Source of the DNA: Xenopus tropicalis
Lineage: Eukaryota; Chordata; Amphibia; Anura; Pipidae
DNA: 64,000 nt
Direction of reading: 5' to 3'
Assembly: GCF_000004195.4 (NCBI RefSeq)
Contig: NC_030677.2
Location: forward strand, 115,903,036 to 115,967,035
Shown: positions 11,801 to 26,800 of the stretch, piece after piece
How positions within the stretch are numbered: the stretch's first letter is position 1
Layout: each line of letters opens with the position of its first letter
Notes under the pieces: model-generated
What the model saw: only the letters and a program-made list of their open reading frames with translations
The model's database searches: none
Told to the model about the DNA's origin: nothing
Program-made: the position numbers and the translations under genes

Positions 11801-14800
11801 CTTTCTGGAGATACCACCCCTTCATAAATAAAATATGTGGAGTTGTTATTATATACCGCATATATCTATTTTGGATATATGATAAAGGTCAACTAGAATA
11901 TTGTTATTGCTTAAAATCTAGTTTTATACAGTCCTTGTACAGGCTGCATATTTACTTATTCTTCTACAGATGATATTATTTATAATACATGTTTTATTCC
12001 ACAAAGGTGTCAATGTCCAGAGGGCTTTACTGGGCAGGTCTGTGAAATCAATGTGGATGATTGTGTATCTAATCCATGCCTAAACAATGCCACCTGTGTT
12101 GATGGCTTGAATTCTTACATTTGTAAATGCCAGCCTGGATATTCTGGAATCAGGTGTGAAACAGGTATTGCATATTTTGGGTGGGGGAGAATATTGCTTT
12201 GAGCATGTATAAACATCACAAGCAGTGGAGCATAACTAACTTTCAGGAAACCTATTAAGGCTTGGTCTTTGGTTGCCTGGTTTAAACTTTCATTAGTAAA
12301 AGAGAGCCTTGATAAAGTATGTATTTGTATAGAAAATATAGAACTTATTTTTTTATACAGAACCTATTTTAATGTAAAAGCCTGGTGTTTATCAGGTTTA
12401 ACACCTTACTGCTATCCATTTAGATGCTTAATGTTACTGTGAGCATTTTACACTGATCATACAAAAGGATTTTCAAAATGTGTTTAGACTACCTAAAAAA
12501 AGATTCTGCCACTGCCATTTACTTACTTAAACCACAACAGTTAAATGTTTTGTTATTTTTAATAATATTAAAAATATGTTATAAAAAATGTATGTTTTCT
12601 GTTTCCAAGCCTTGTCTGATAAAATAGCAAATTGTGAAAAATCCTTTTTAGCCAATTTATTTTTCCTGTATTGATTTCCTGTAACTTGTAAGCCTTTTCC
12701 TCAGTAAAACTGCAAACAGTACCAATACTGACTTACTTAATCTTGATTACTTTACTCGTTTGCTGACCAACTAAGCCATCTCAATTGACCTATACTATTG
12801 GATGATATTGATCACCTTTTGTCCTTGATTTATCGGTCACTGAAAAACAAACATTATATCCTTGCTGTAAAGGCAGCATGCTGATATCTTTTTTGGTTGG
12901 TGCAGAACAGCCGTTTGGATTCAACTTGGATTTTGAAGTCTCAGGTATATATGGATATGTCTTGCTTGATAATGTCATGCCAACGCTCAGCGCCATTACC
13001 TGTGCCTTCTGGATGAGGTCTTCGGATACTACCAACTATGGAACACCAATATCATATGCACTTGACAACGGCAGTGACAATGCATTCCTGCTCACTGATT
13101 ACAATGGGTAATTAATATATACGTTGATAATGGAATTGTCAGCAGGTCTGATATAATCTTGAACAGATCAAGTAATGATTGCTGTAATTAGAGAGAACTG
13201 CTGATGTTTTAAACTTCAGTGGTATTATGAAAACACAGATTCAAAGCTACCAAGTCATCTTATACTCCAAATACAATATTATACATATACACATAACAAA
13301 TACAGGTATGGGATCTTTTATCCAGAAACCTGTTATCCAGAAAGCTCAAAATTTTAGACTCCATTTTAATCAAATAATTCTAAATTTTTAAAATGTCCTG
13401 GGTCAGGGTACTATCTGCAAGTGCTTTATATGTTCTCCTCATGTTTGCATGTGTTTTCTTCCAGATACTGTGATTTACTCCTACACAACTAAGACAGAAT
13501 AGCATACTATGTCAGCACTTTTTAAAAATAAAAATAATAATAAGAAAAGGTGTGCTCAATTTTACTGTTGTGTTTAGAATTTGGTTTGGCAAATGTTTTT
13601 CATTTTTTAACTAATACATTTCAATGAATTCTACAGGTGGGTACTCTATATCAATGGAAAGGAAAAAATAACTGATTGCCCTTCTGTGAATGATGCAAAA
13701 TGGCATCACATTGCAGTTACTTGGACAAATACTGATGGGTCATGGAAAGTGTACATTGATGGCAAACAATCTGATGGTGGAAAAGGATTGTCTGTAGGAG
13801 AAAGTATACCTGGTTGGTATCAATCTATATTATGAACATTCCCTTGTACTAATAGATCTAAACTGCATTATTTAAAAGCCAAGTCACAGTTCATTTTTAT
13901 AACTATCCTATGGTGTTTCTCAGGAGAATTGTACCTATAGATACAGGCAAGAAGATGCAGACACAGTTTGTTTTGGCAGTCTTTAAGTTGATATTTTTAG
14001 GCTGCATTTGTCACATTTTCTGTGGCTTATTTTTTTTTATTTTTGTCATCTGCTTGTCTAATGTAAATATTAAAAGATGGATATACTGTATAATTCAGAC
14101 ACTCCTGTACTGGTACTGGTGTACCTTCTGCTCCTTCCCTGCCATCTTCTGTAGAGCTACAGGTCTTCATAGAAAACTAGAAAATACTGAGGGCATTTAA
14201 CTTAGGTTAGTCCATAATTTATTTGAGTTGGTTCCACAAAAAAAAAAAAAAAAAGAAAAGAGGGAACACTTTGAAAGAAAAAAGGGCTGAAAAATAGCAC
14301 AAATACAACAGGACAAGACATGACAAAGCAAGAAAAAATGCTAACCAAAAGAAGGGGTAGGACAGATGAAAGATTAGTGAGGACAAGAGGTGAATGTAAG
14401 TTCTGTATCATATTTACTTATAGTCATGTCCAGATTACCTAGCCATGTTCCTGTATGTAAAATGTTCTAGTGCACTGTGACAATATTTCCCTCCGCTGAA
14501 CCCCTGTAACTTCTACCAATGAGAACCACATGGTATGTCACCCCTGATTTTAGAGAAATGCAAATATTATTTGCATTTATTTATAAAACCTTGTCATGTA
14601 CATTGAACATTTTCTGGTGTGTTAGTGGCACAATCTGTTTAGAATAGTACCTGATAAACAAAAGGGACATTATAGATCGTTATGTAAATATAACAATTAT
14701 CAATAGACAAATTATCAGAAACAAATGACCAAATGCTTGCTCTCAGAAATGGGAAGGCCCTTGTTAAAAGGAAAAACAAGCAAGAAAAGCAAAATAGATG

Positions 14801-17800
14801 GCCTGTTTTCTCAATCCATAGTAGATTAATTAAGGTCTCTGCAAAGCCATATTATAATCATATATTAAATTTTTTTTGTTACCCAATGCTATAGTTGCTA
14901 CTTACAAAAGACATATAGCATAAAGGAATATATTTAGCTGCATCTTTTAAACCAAATTCGGACACTTTCAAGTTATAATTAAGCATGGGCCTTTAGATAA
15001 TGGGTTATTACATTTGTTTTTGCTTTTCCAGGCATTAACAGTTATACTATCTTCTGATTTACTGTACCTGCCATGTGTGCTCTCTTTTCTAAAGGGCGAG
15101 CCTTTTCTAAGATTAAAAAACAAAACATAATTTATTGTAGACACATGGCAGAGCGGCATTCCCTGCAAATAGGTTCACAACCGATTTCCAGTCCTTCTGT
15201 ATAAAAATTACATTCCTGGGCTTTTTGCCCAGGGAAAAAAAATTGATAAATATTTAACATTATAGAGATGGTTGACATTTAAAACAAAATGAATATCAGA
15301 CAAAATGAATCTTTTAACTGTGCGGGTAGATAAATGAACCCAAGCAAAAAGATTCCAATGCTAATCAAAATGAATCCATTATAAGCAGAATAGCATACAT
15401 TTCACTAATTTTAAGTTTTCTTTGCCTTTTAATATGAAATTCCAAATAATCACTTATTTGGGTGAGTTAGTATTTAGACTGTAGGTGCATTTTAAGCTTG
15501 AAATCATTCACAGGGTAAACAAATCTATGCGTGCTATAGGGATTTTTTATTAGGCAGGGGAGAATATCTGCATAGGCCTGGCCTTACACAATTTCATGGG
15601 TAACCTATATGATCTGTCACTATAGGGAGAGATGGTATTTTCTATTGCATAGCTTTCTGGAAGACCATGTTATGTTATTGGAAGGGTTTTATTTCAATGT
15701 AAACCGCAGTGTGTCACCTTTGAATTAGGTGTTCTTTTTGTTTTCAGTGGACAGTTCTGAATTCTCAAATGTTCATTTTATGTACTCCAAGTTTATTCAC
15801 CTTCTCTTAATCTATTGGGAATATGGTTCTTATTAATAGGGTGCCAGCCAGGGTGACTGAAATATCATTATGGAAACAATGGATTTTGCTGTTTCTGCTT
15901 AAAAAAAAGCAGGGATAAACGTCTCCCTTTCTCTACTCTATATTACTAAGTGCCAAAAACCTAAAAAAAAAAATGTTAACCTTTCTCCCCCTCTATAAGT
16001 TTATGAGTTTAGAGCTCAATACATAAAAACTCACCCACGTTCTATTCATTCCTATGGGTGAGTTCTAACTTTCACCCAGTGAACACTCCTGAAAATCCAA
16101 CAGGAATGAATAGAATGAAGGTGAGTTTTATGTATTACGCGCTAAACTCACAGTTTGATAAATCTGCCCCATGTTTAAAAAATAAATAAATAAAACATTA
16201 TAGGGTTGATTCACTAAAGTGCATTAAAACGAGCGCTATTTATAGCATGCATTAAAAATTTTATTGCGTCTTATTTTTCACACCTTAACGTATGATTCAC
16301 TAAAAGAATATTTGCGTTAATTTAGACGGGATGCTGTTTGCGTTATTTAAGATGGGAAGACTATTTTCGTGCGGTATTTGACGCAACGCGCGTGCAATCC
16401 TTTTCGCGCACACGCTAATTAACGCACGGGCGCTACTTGTCGCATGCACACTAATTGACACACGTGGTAGCACATAACTAGCCCCATTTTGCGCATTTTC
16501 GCTGGGAGAGCACAGAAGGTGGTGGTGCAAAATTGTAAGAGTAAGAAAAAACAATGGAGAGCAGTGTGGGAGCCAGCAGAGGGAAAAAGGTGGCAAAAAA
16601 GAGGGAACACCTTGCAAGTGTTCCAGCTGCCTTGTCACACAGCTCTGGCAGTGACACTGACACAGAGAGGCCTGGCTTCTTAGGCAGCCCAGATGTGTCT
16701 GATGTGGAGGGCACTGACAGGGATTATCAGCCAGAGGAAGCCAGTGGAGAGGAGAGTGAGAAGCTTCCACACCCCTCATCAGCAAAAAGGAAGAAACAGC
16801 AGGAGAGCAAGCTCCGAAACTTAAAGTTTTCAGAGTTTGAAAATGAGGCGTTGGTGGAGAGGCTTGTTCCGGTATTTCACCACATTATCGGCAAATATGC
16901 TGGCAAGACGCCGACGGCAGTGAAAACCAAGGCCTGGAGGGACATAGCAGACCATGTTAACAGCATTGGGGTCTCTCTGCGCAATGTCCAACACTGCAAG
17001 AAGTGCTACCAGGACAGTAAGAGGGTCCTGAAGAAAAAGCTGGCAGAGGACTCCAGATACAGGTAAGTATCTTACATTTATCTTTCTATTTACTTGCTCA
17101 TCTGCTTTTCTACTCAATCGGCTTTTCCTTTTGGCTTACTGACTTACATTATGTATGTATTGCACACCTATTATTATGTGCGCAACTTATGTCCTCAAAG
17201 CTGTGGAGTACAAAAACAAATTAGGGCAGTAAATAGGGGGGGTCATTTAATAAATATTTCCCAAAATAATTCATGCCCTGTACTGTCCTTATCCTTCTGG
17301 AACTGGAGGTGGCCCTGCTAAGAAAGTCTATTTTACCAAATATGAGGAGCTGCTGCTGCCTTTCCTCTACACAGAGAGCGTGAGCGGTGTGTCCGGCACC
17401 TTCAATTCGGACAGGAATGTTGGCCAAGTTACAGTAGGTGTAATGACATAAATACAAGTGTATTTACTCTTGCAGAGAAGCTTAATATTAATGGAATACA
17501 ATGTTTTCTACAACAGATTCATCATTACTGCAACCTGGCACAAGCAGATGCACACAATCGTCATCTGCTCCAATTCCAGGTATTTTTGTTACCAAATTTT
17601 GTTGGACCTGTGTTTTGTGTTAGGCTTGTGCAGTGGCATAATAATGAATTGTGTCTGTGTATATTGCAGGTGTTTCAATTACAGAAGTGCAGTGTATTGC
17701 TAATAAGATAGGTGTGTTATTGGACAAGTGTGTCTTGCTGGGTTAGGTGCAGTCAGTTCATCTTGTACTTTTGGACAGTCAATCTTTTCAACTTGATTTT

Positions 17801-20800
17801 ACCTTTTTGCCTCATTTGGAATGAATCAATGTCCACAAATAGTTTTTGCAAAATAAACTTGTTCATGTTTTAAAACAAGTGACAATCATTATCCATGAAG
17901 TTTATATGAATATAATAACAAAAACTTAAATAAAGTATTTTTTTTCCAAAAGGTGGATGCTCCTCGTCTCTGCTCCATCCACAATGTGATCCTGCAATTG
18001 AAGGGGAAATTTTTAGTGGGGAGGCAAGTGAGAGAGGGTCACACGTATGCGGCAGCGATGTGGCCTTGTTCTCAGATGAGGAGCCGGCCAACATTCTCCA
18101 GCAGCAGCAGCAGCAGCAAGTCCCAACCCAGGCCAGAAGAGCTAATGTGGGCCCCCAGGAACCTGAGTAAGATAGGTTCCACAAATCCCTAATGAGGCAT
18201 CATAAAAATTTGATGAAAAAATTGGACACACTGCATGTCGACTTGTGTGTGGCCACTAACGCCTACAATGCCAGTCAGGAATGCCAAGCTGCACACGAGT
18301 CAGCCATGTTAAGCCTCCAACAGGCCAGTGAGGCACGCCAAGCTGCACATGAGGCTGCAATGTTAAGCCTGCAAGAGGAGCGGTTAGAACGAAAATGGCA
18401 AAAACTTGCATTGTTGGCTCGGTAAAATTCACTCCTAGAGCAACAAATTGCCTTGCAAGAAAAGGCACAAAAGGCAATTGAGCCAACATGCTCTACTAGT
18501 AGAGCTAGTGGTGAGAGCACAGCTACCACTCCTGCACTGCAGCTTCGGAAAAGAAAAGAAATCTGCCACATTAGGGATCTGTGGAATCTATCTTTTCTTT
18601 ATGTTGTTTGTAAATCATTCTCTCTGTTTTCTCTATGTGTGTATGCGGGTGGGGGAATCACCTGCTCAAACCATTTCTTTTGGAAGTGGGTTCCCTCTAA
18701 ATAAAACCTTTTTTTTTTTTTTTGGAGAAGTTGTTTGATATTTCTTGTTTATGGGATTAAAGATTGTAGGTACTTACAGGAAAAGAAATTAACAATTTGT
18801 CCCTGGACTTCATTCCCTCTGGCATCCGCACCTCGGACAGGATCTTGGGGATGTATGGGGTCCTCCAGGTCATCAGCCACATAGCCTGGTAAGCCATGCC
18901 GGTTTGCAAGATTGTGCAGTACAGCACACGCAGCCACAATTTGGGCAACTTTAGAGGGGCTGCCTCCTGATTTATCCAGGCAGCGGAAGCGGCTTTTAAG
19001 GACCCCAAATGTCCGCTCAATCACAGACCGCGCTCTGACATGTGCTTCGTTAAAAGCACACTCAGCCCGTGTACGCGGCCTGTGAATGGGTGTGATGAGC
19101 CACCTAAACCACGGGTAGCCAGCATCTCCTGAAATAAAACGATAAAAAGATGGAATAAGATGCTACAAACAAATAAGCTGCTTCCAGTCTCCCTCTGTCA
19201 AAATATGGCCCTTTTGCAACAGATGTGACAGTGTGAGGTGACACTACAAGTAGCTGCTTTGACTCTCCCAGTGGCACTTTACAAATTGCAAATCAAGCTT
19301 ATGGCAGGCAGGGCCTGGTTTTACAGTGGAAGACAGAAAGCAAATGTGGGCAAGCTGTGCTAGACGTGACACAAATACCTAACAGCCACCCGTGAGGCAT
19401 TTGTCCTGTCTCGAAAGAATGGTAAAGTGCGGACTGCCTTAGGATGTAAGCATCGTGAGAGGAGCCGGGGAACCAATCACACACCACTTGCACATTGAGG
19501 GAGTGGTAACACTTCCTGTTCCTAAAAATGTGCTCCCTGTCTTGGGGGGGTTTAACGCTACATGGGTGCAATCAATTTCACCCAACACATTGGGGATGCC
19601 ACTTACCCCATAAAACTGCCTTTTCACGGCGTTCCACACGTTCCGATTTTGGGGGAACGAAATTAAATTCCCAGACACCGAGCGTATGGCGTCCAGGACC
19701 TGGCCAAGGCACCATGAAAAGGTAGGCTGTGACACCCCCCGTAAACCCCCCCCAACCCTCTGGAAACTGCCAGAGGCTAAAAACTGCAGGGAGCAAAGGA
19801 GTTTGACCATTCCAGGGACGGCACGGCTTCTGCGAGTCAGTGGCTGCAGGGAAGGCTCAAGCAGCTCATACAGGCTGGAAATTACCGCTCTATTGCGCCT
19901 GACCACTTCATCCTCGCTTAAGCCCTCTAAAGTGGCCCTTTCCCTGAAAATCCGAGGACGCATGACTCTTGAAGGTTCAGGGACTTGATGTTCCTCCTCC
20001 AAATCCAACAAAAAGCCCATAGCAAACTCCATCTTGCCTTTTTCCACTAAAAAATGAAAAATGTGCTCTGCACAACGCCTCCCCCATTAGGCGCTAAAAT
20101 ACGCACACATTTCCGCGCTAATTAACGCATTTAGCGCTTTAGGTGCTTTTGTGAATCATGCGTTAGTATTCTTTTCATTCACAAAATAACGCAATGCGGT
20201 TGTGCGCTAATTAACGCACGCGATATGCAACTTAACGCATGCAATAATACTTTAGCGAATCGCATGTTTTTTCACGTCAATTTTAACGCAAGAAACATGC
20301 GATAGTGCTTATCGCACTTTAGTGAATCAACCCTTATATATATGTATATATTAATTCTTCAATGTCAGTATAGTGCCATTAATGCATCATTATTACAAAA
20401 ATTGGCAGAATTCTTATTTGAATATACAGAGCAATCATTTTTTAACAGGATACCTTTCATGCATGTATGTGCTGGGGTGGGTTCACTTCATGGTGGGGTT
20501 GTCTATTTTTGCAGCAATTCTTACTGCAAGCATTGTCGAGCAGGCACCATGATACTGAATATGTTAACACCTGCATTTTGATGTATCTATGATGCAATGC
20601 TCAGTGATTGATTGAATATTGATATTGCCTTGATGATAGTGATTTGTCATGTCACCACCAAAGTATTTGAATGTCTCTTGCATTCTGGGTATTTGCATTT
20701 GGATGGTGGAGTTTGTTGCACTTATTTATGCCCAAACAGAAAGTGTGTATTATAAACTAATTTAAATTCACTTTAATATTTCTATGAAATTTTTTATTTT

Positions 20801-23800
20801 AACAAAGCTCTGCTTTACTCATTACAACACATCCATTTCCATTAAAACCCTTCATTTTCATGACAATGTAGCAACATATTGTACAATGGTTATCTACATT
20901 GAACCGAGATTCACAACATTTTATTTTCACTAAAATAACCATTTATTATATACTTTTTATTGACCATAACATAGAATAGGTTATAAACATAAACCAGCAG
21001 TTCAGTTTTCTAAAATGGGAACTTTTACACAATGTCAAACATATCTTTATACAACAGAAACCTTGCCCAAATTCTGGTAAGACCCACCACCCCTTCTAGG
21101 ATTCCCTATTTGGGACTGTTCTGGGAAAATCAGGACCATTGAAAGGTATGTCTCACTGTTATGCTTATTTTATTTCAGGTGGTGGTGCCTTAGTCCTTGC
21201 ACAAGAACAGGACCAGCGAGGAGAAGGATTTAATCCAGCAGAATCTTTTGTGGGATCCCTCAGTCAACTTAATATATGGGATCACCCACTTACACCAGCT
21301 CAGGTAATATTCATTTCCCATCTGTAATATTTAACTGTTGAATAAGTGACTTAAAAAGCACTCTGAGATATAAAAGCAAATCACATAGTCTACACAGTTT
21401 GTGCAACTAGCTTCACTAACAGAACTGTATTTCTTAATAATTTTGGGCGCTATTGATAAACTGTTTAAACAGAATTGAATTCTATTTTCACAGATTTAAT
21501 GGTTTTAGGAGGAATAGAATTGCCTTTTTATAAAGCATCAAAAAGTGTTCTGTTGATACAGGAGGAATGCAAAATAGTTTTTATATTGGATTGAAAATTG
21601 CTTTGAAATAAAATCCAATTACTTTTATACAATGTCACAGATTTTGATAACTTTTCATTGGTTAAGAGCATGTTTTATGATTCTCCTCTTATTTTGCTGA
21701 GAACAGACACTTTAGCCTCTCACAGGAAATGTTTTTCTTGAGCAGAGCAAATGAGAACAAGTCAGCCTCGAAAGGTTTGCCTTAATATTATATATAGATT
21801 GTTCTACAAAAACCATTTAGAGGAGCACTGCCTATTATATAATTTAAATGAAAGGTTTAATCACGCAATTTACCGGCAAGTTTACTATTGAAGCCACACC
21901 ACCTTGCTTCTGGTCCCTGTATTCTTCACTGCTGCTTAGGTTTATGTGCGTGCCCAATAAAGCAAAACCTTTAGGTTTCTAAGCCCCAATTCTGCTTTAC
22001 TGCACATGTGCACTACCCAGGGCAGCAGCAAAAATTGCATAGTCAGATGCAATGGTCTAATATACATTTCATTAGAAAATATTTATAGATTTAAAATGAT
22101 TTATAAATGTGATGGTTGAAAGTAGTGTGTGTTTATCTCTTAAAAACCATGTTACATGAGTCAGGGTCTTTTTTTTTAGGTCTTTCTAATGTCTTTCTTG
22201 TCTAATCATCTGGCTTGCTTTGTTGTTTCAGGAGTCAGATCCAGGAATTCAAAGAATATAATTAGACATGTATTGCTCTTAATAGCAGTTACATTTTCAA
22301 ATAACTCTGGGTGGAGGACACATTTGTGATAGACTAGTGCCAGATAGGGCTATTTCAGTGCTTACTTCCTGTAGGAAATTTACCCAAACTGTAATATACA
22401 GTCTTTTATGTTTGGTGAGGAACTTGGCTACAAGAAGCTTTATGTCATTCTAACAATGATGTATAAGACAAATGGCCAGACAAGTGAACATTTGCTCACA
22501 AATCATTTAGAAATTAACTAATCTATCTGAACCCACTAGAAAGCCAGCTGTGTTATTGTCCATATTGTGGCGGAATTTTTCCTCTATTATTCTTCCCACA
22601 AAGTAAAATGCAGAATGCAACTTTCCCTAGTGCTAGAGCAAGCTAGCAATTTCTGTTAATTTATAATTTTAGAGAATAAATTATGAGGCCATAGATTGTT
22701 GTTTACTTTCCTAACCTGTCTATTTTGTACGTAAGTCAGTCAATGAGATGTATATATGTGCCTGAACTAAAGTAGCTGCTATAAATTATAAAAGAGTACA
22801 AAAAAACCTAGACATTGTACAACAAAATGTTTGTGTCGCAGAGAAGATTTATATATAGCTAATAAAAAAACACTATTCTATACTATTCTATTCTTTCTCT
22901 AATGGAGATTTTATCTTAGTCTAGAGATTAATTACGTGTCCATATTGCTACGTGTCTCTTACTAAATACCTCCTGGCTTGAAAAGTGGTGTCTGACATGA
23001 CTGTTGAATAAGTTGGCAGTGGCAAATAACACATTTAGAAAAACAAACAAACTCAACTGAAACGTGAATATAGCTTGTAGAGAGAGGCAAAAATGATACA
23101 CTAGTATGGCACTAGCCATTATTTAGAAAATAACCATTTGAGGATCTTAAAGGTAAAATAAATGGGGGCTACACTCTACTTGTAAAAATGATATGCTCTT
23201 TTTAATAGTGTAATCCCACCATATAACAAAACTCTCCTTTCCACTCTTAGAATCTTTCATTTCAGGCTAACACATGATTGAAGGCTTCCATCTGTATGGA
23301 CACTATTAGCTGCCAAGAGACCACTGAACCGAGGGGAAACACAATTGGAAAAATATAATAAACTGCAGCTATTTTGTTCATAGTGTGGGGATGACTCAGA
23401 GTATGTAGGAAGCACATAATAAATGTGTCTCTCTAAATGTGTTAATGCTGACACAATGTTACTTGTTTATGATACAAATTTAGAGGAGTTTATTGCACTA
23501 GAGTTCTTACAGGCTCATCCTCCTTCTATAATTATATGTCATCTATAAACTGTCTTCCATTTACCTTCCATCAAAAACATGATTATGTATAAATATTACA
23601 TGTGCTGCAATACAGCATCTATGGCAGTAATTGTACATCAATACCAATTCTAAAAGCCATCTAATTTTATCTTTCCCTTTGATTTGCAGTTGCCGAGGTA
23701 AGAGGGCAATTAAACGCCCTTCTAGTTTAGGGGTTATTGTGAATGCAAATGAGGCACGAGTGCTATTTAATGGATCAATGCTCATAAAACAAATTTACAT

Positions 23801-26800
23801 AATCTATGAATTCTCTTGTAAGGCTACATTGTTGTTGAAAAATATCGGTAGCAGTAAATTAATAGGCATTTGTTCAGGCTAGATTTTAACAAGCCTGCTC
23901 TGATGTCTTACTTATTTAATTGCAAACATGTTGTAACAAAATCACAGGGACAGAATAAACATCAGCCAACTCTAATGCAAGCATTAGAGCATCAGTATTG
24001 AACAAAGTCTGGTTTAAACAGTGTACAGCATAATAATAATACCAAAAATAAGCCTCAGAGTCTTAAGGGCTCTGGCACACGGGGAGAAATCGGGGGGAAA
24101 TCGCGCTGCCGCGTGTGCCATCCCGCCGGCGACTTACATGTTCGCCGGTGGGATGGCGGGTCATGGCAACTCGGGGAGATTAGTCGCCCGCGAACAGGGA
24201 GTTTTGTCGCGGGCGACTAATCTCCCCGTGTGCCAGAGCCCTTAAAAGGAATTATCAGATAAATGAGAAACTCTCAATGAATTAAAAATTTGTTTAGATA
24301 AACTGTAAAATCACTGAGTAGGACAGTAGATGTTTATAGACTAACTGGGAGGCGTAAGGGCAACGGCAGGAGAGAATATGCATATACTGTAGTTGTTCAA
24401 AAGAGCCATTAGTTTGAAAATATAAAGGGCATATTTACAAAGCCATATATCTTATAAATGCATTAGATGGCTTTTCCCTAGCTGCTTCTATTCATGATTC
24501 AACAAAGAGATGAGGCCTGAATGTGTATAGGATCAAAGTAAGACAAAACTTAAGGGACACAAAAGGGTTATATGTAAAAGTGTTTACATATAACCCTTTA
24601 GCTTTGGCTTTGTTCTTCCCATGGAATAACTCATTAAAAAAGAAGAAGAGGGAAGGAGAGGAGTGGATTCTGGTTGATTGCCCCCCATCTCCTGCAAATC
24701 TTGGAAGTTAGCAATTTGCAGCTCTAAATATGCCCCAAGTAGATGAACATTATAGAGCCTATACAGATACATGCAAGTGAAAAGGAAGCACAGGGCAATT
24801 TATGGGATCATATATTTTAATATACAGTATATACTCATAAATGTAATGTTTACCTGGACTTTGTTTAACTGTACAGCTCAGGATGGCCAAATTGTAGAAA
24901 AGTGTTACACTGGATATTGGCTCTTTAACTATCAGTGTAATAATTGAGGTTGCAATGAATCAGAGCCACAAATTAGTAAAAATACAGATGGAGAACTCTG
25001 AGAGCTCCTAAGAGTCTGACCCAGTACTCTGTCAGGCCTGTTAGATGCATGCAATAATGCAAATATCAATATTAATTCAGATGTAAATGCATCTGTGGTA
25101 TTACTGTATGCCAATGGTGACACAATTGTTCATGGCTCAAGAATGTTGATCCAAAATTTGATTAGGATAAAACTAAGGGTAAAGATTGTCACCACTGATT
25201 AAATGCCAAGGTTTCTTGACCAAGAGAATAGGCTCCTAGGATGGCATCAGAGATATCCTGGGGTTGCCATTCACAAAGATTTGTTGCAGATAAATAATCT
25301 CTCATTTCCTCTATGTATGAGGTAAATCTACACATTCTTCAGCCACATAAATATAGATTTTTAAAATTACATATGTGTTGTCTGAAAGATTCCAACATTA
25401 GCATTATGTGTTTGTGCCTTTTCTTGCTTGTTTGCCTTGAAGGTAAATACGCAGGCTAACTTACTATGTTCTGAGACAGATTAAAAAAGTATATTGCACT
25501 GCTGACATTTTGAACATTTAAATGATACATCCTAATTCAATTAATATCACTGTATTAGATAAAATCCTTAGCTATTTCATGCCCAGTTGAACTTCAGAAG
25601 GGAAATGTACTGGCCTGGGCTGATTTCCTACCTGGTGTCGTTGGGAGAGTGAAGGTGGATCATAAAAGCAAGTTCTGTGCAGGTAATAATGCTTTTGCTC
25701 TCTACTGGATTTCTGGACTACATCTCCTTTTATGGGGATGGTGGATTTTTTTAGTTCAACAGCTGAAGGGCCTTCAACCGACATACATTATCTTTCTGAA
25801 AAAGAAATAGCTACACTAAAACATGGAACTTTGTACCCTCAAACATAATTTCAAACATTAGTACAGGTATGGGACCTGTTATCCAGAATGCTCGGGACCT
25901 GGGGTTTTCCGGATAGGGGATCTTTCTGTAATTTGGACCTCCATAACTTAAGTCTGCTAAAAATCATATAAATATTGAATAAACCCAATAGGATTGTTTT
26001 GCCTCCAATAAGGATTAATTGTATCTTAGTTAGGATCAAGTACAAGGTACTGTTTTATTATTACAGAGAAAAAGGGAATCATTTTTTATTACAATATTTT
26101 TTTATATACAATATTGTGCATGACATATACAGTATTTGTCCACATCATCACATGCAAAATATAAACCTGCTCAGGTAATGTAAATGAATGGTTAATGCTG
26201 CTTATTCTTAATCTATTGAAAATGTTGGCTTATACAATAAAATATTTTTTCACTTGGCTTATAATGTTTATGTTTGCTTATTACAGACTGCCCTGCTTTA
26301 GAGGGAACATCACCTCACTTGCATGCAACCAAGAGTGACCACAAACCCGGTTCAAAGATTAGCCTTTTCTGCAACCCCGGCTTTCAGATTGTGGGCAAAC
26401 CTGAACGACAGTGTCTTAACCTTGGAGAGTGGGACCAGCCACTTCCACATTGTGAACGTTAGTATAGTAAATGCGAATTTAACATAGCAGGATCTTTTAA
26501 GACTGTGTGAATATGTGTGTCTGTGTAGGGGTGGTTGGAGCAGGAGGGACAATTTGGATGGGGAATCACCCCTTAATGTCTGGACCCATGAAGTGAGTTG
26601 GGTGATTGTGGCTCAGAATTTCAGCCAATTGCCTTTGAGATAAATTGTAATTAATGATGGTCATTTTATCTCCAGAAGAGCCAATAGGCAGCAAAAAGCC
26701 TGGAATAACTGCATGTGTCATTGCTTGAGGGTGAAAAGGCCAATGTGAATAAATCCCACAAGTGGGATTTAAAAAAAAAATAACATGTTAAAAAGTCCTC

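Larger units (their letters stand above)
16203..20333. mobile_element. Two-gene Harbinger transposon, 4.1 kb, defective
   Basis: Its ends GGGTTGATTCACTAAAGTGC and GCACTTTAGTGAATCAACCC are perfect inverted repeats. It is flanked by TTATA at 16198-16202 and 20334-20338. Subterminal regions are dense in TTAACGCA-like motifs. It has the standard Harbinger layout: a Myb/SANT-like DNA-binding gene on the + strand (16554 to about 18580) and a DDE transposase gene on the - strand (20047-18749), converging. Both are broken. It lies in the 7.4 kb intron of the SVEP1 pentraxin domain. Its ends match the MITE at 5323-6269. Confidence 0.93.

Noticed and set aside
16300..16785. 161-codon minus-strand frame at the Harbinger left end
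   Set aside because: It overlaps the Myb-like gene in antisense and the subterminal repeats. No recognisable domain.
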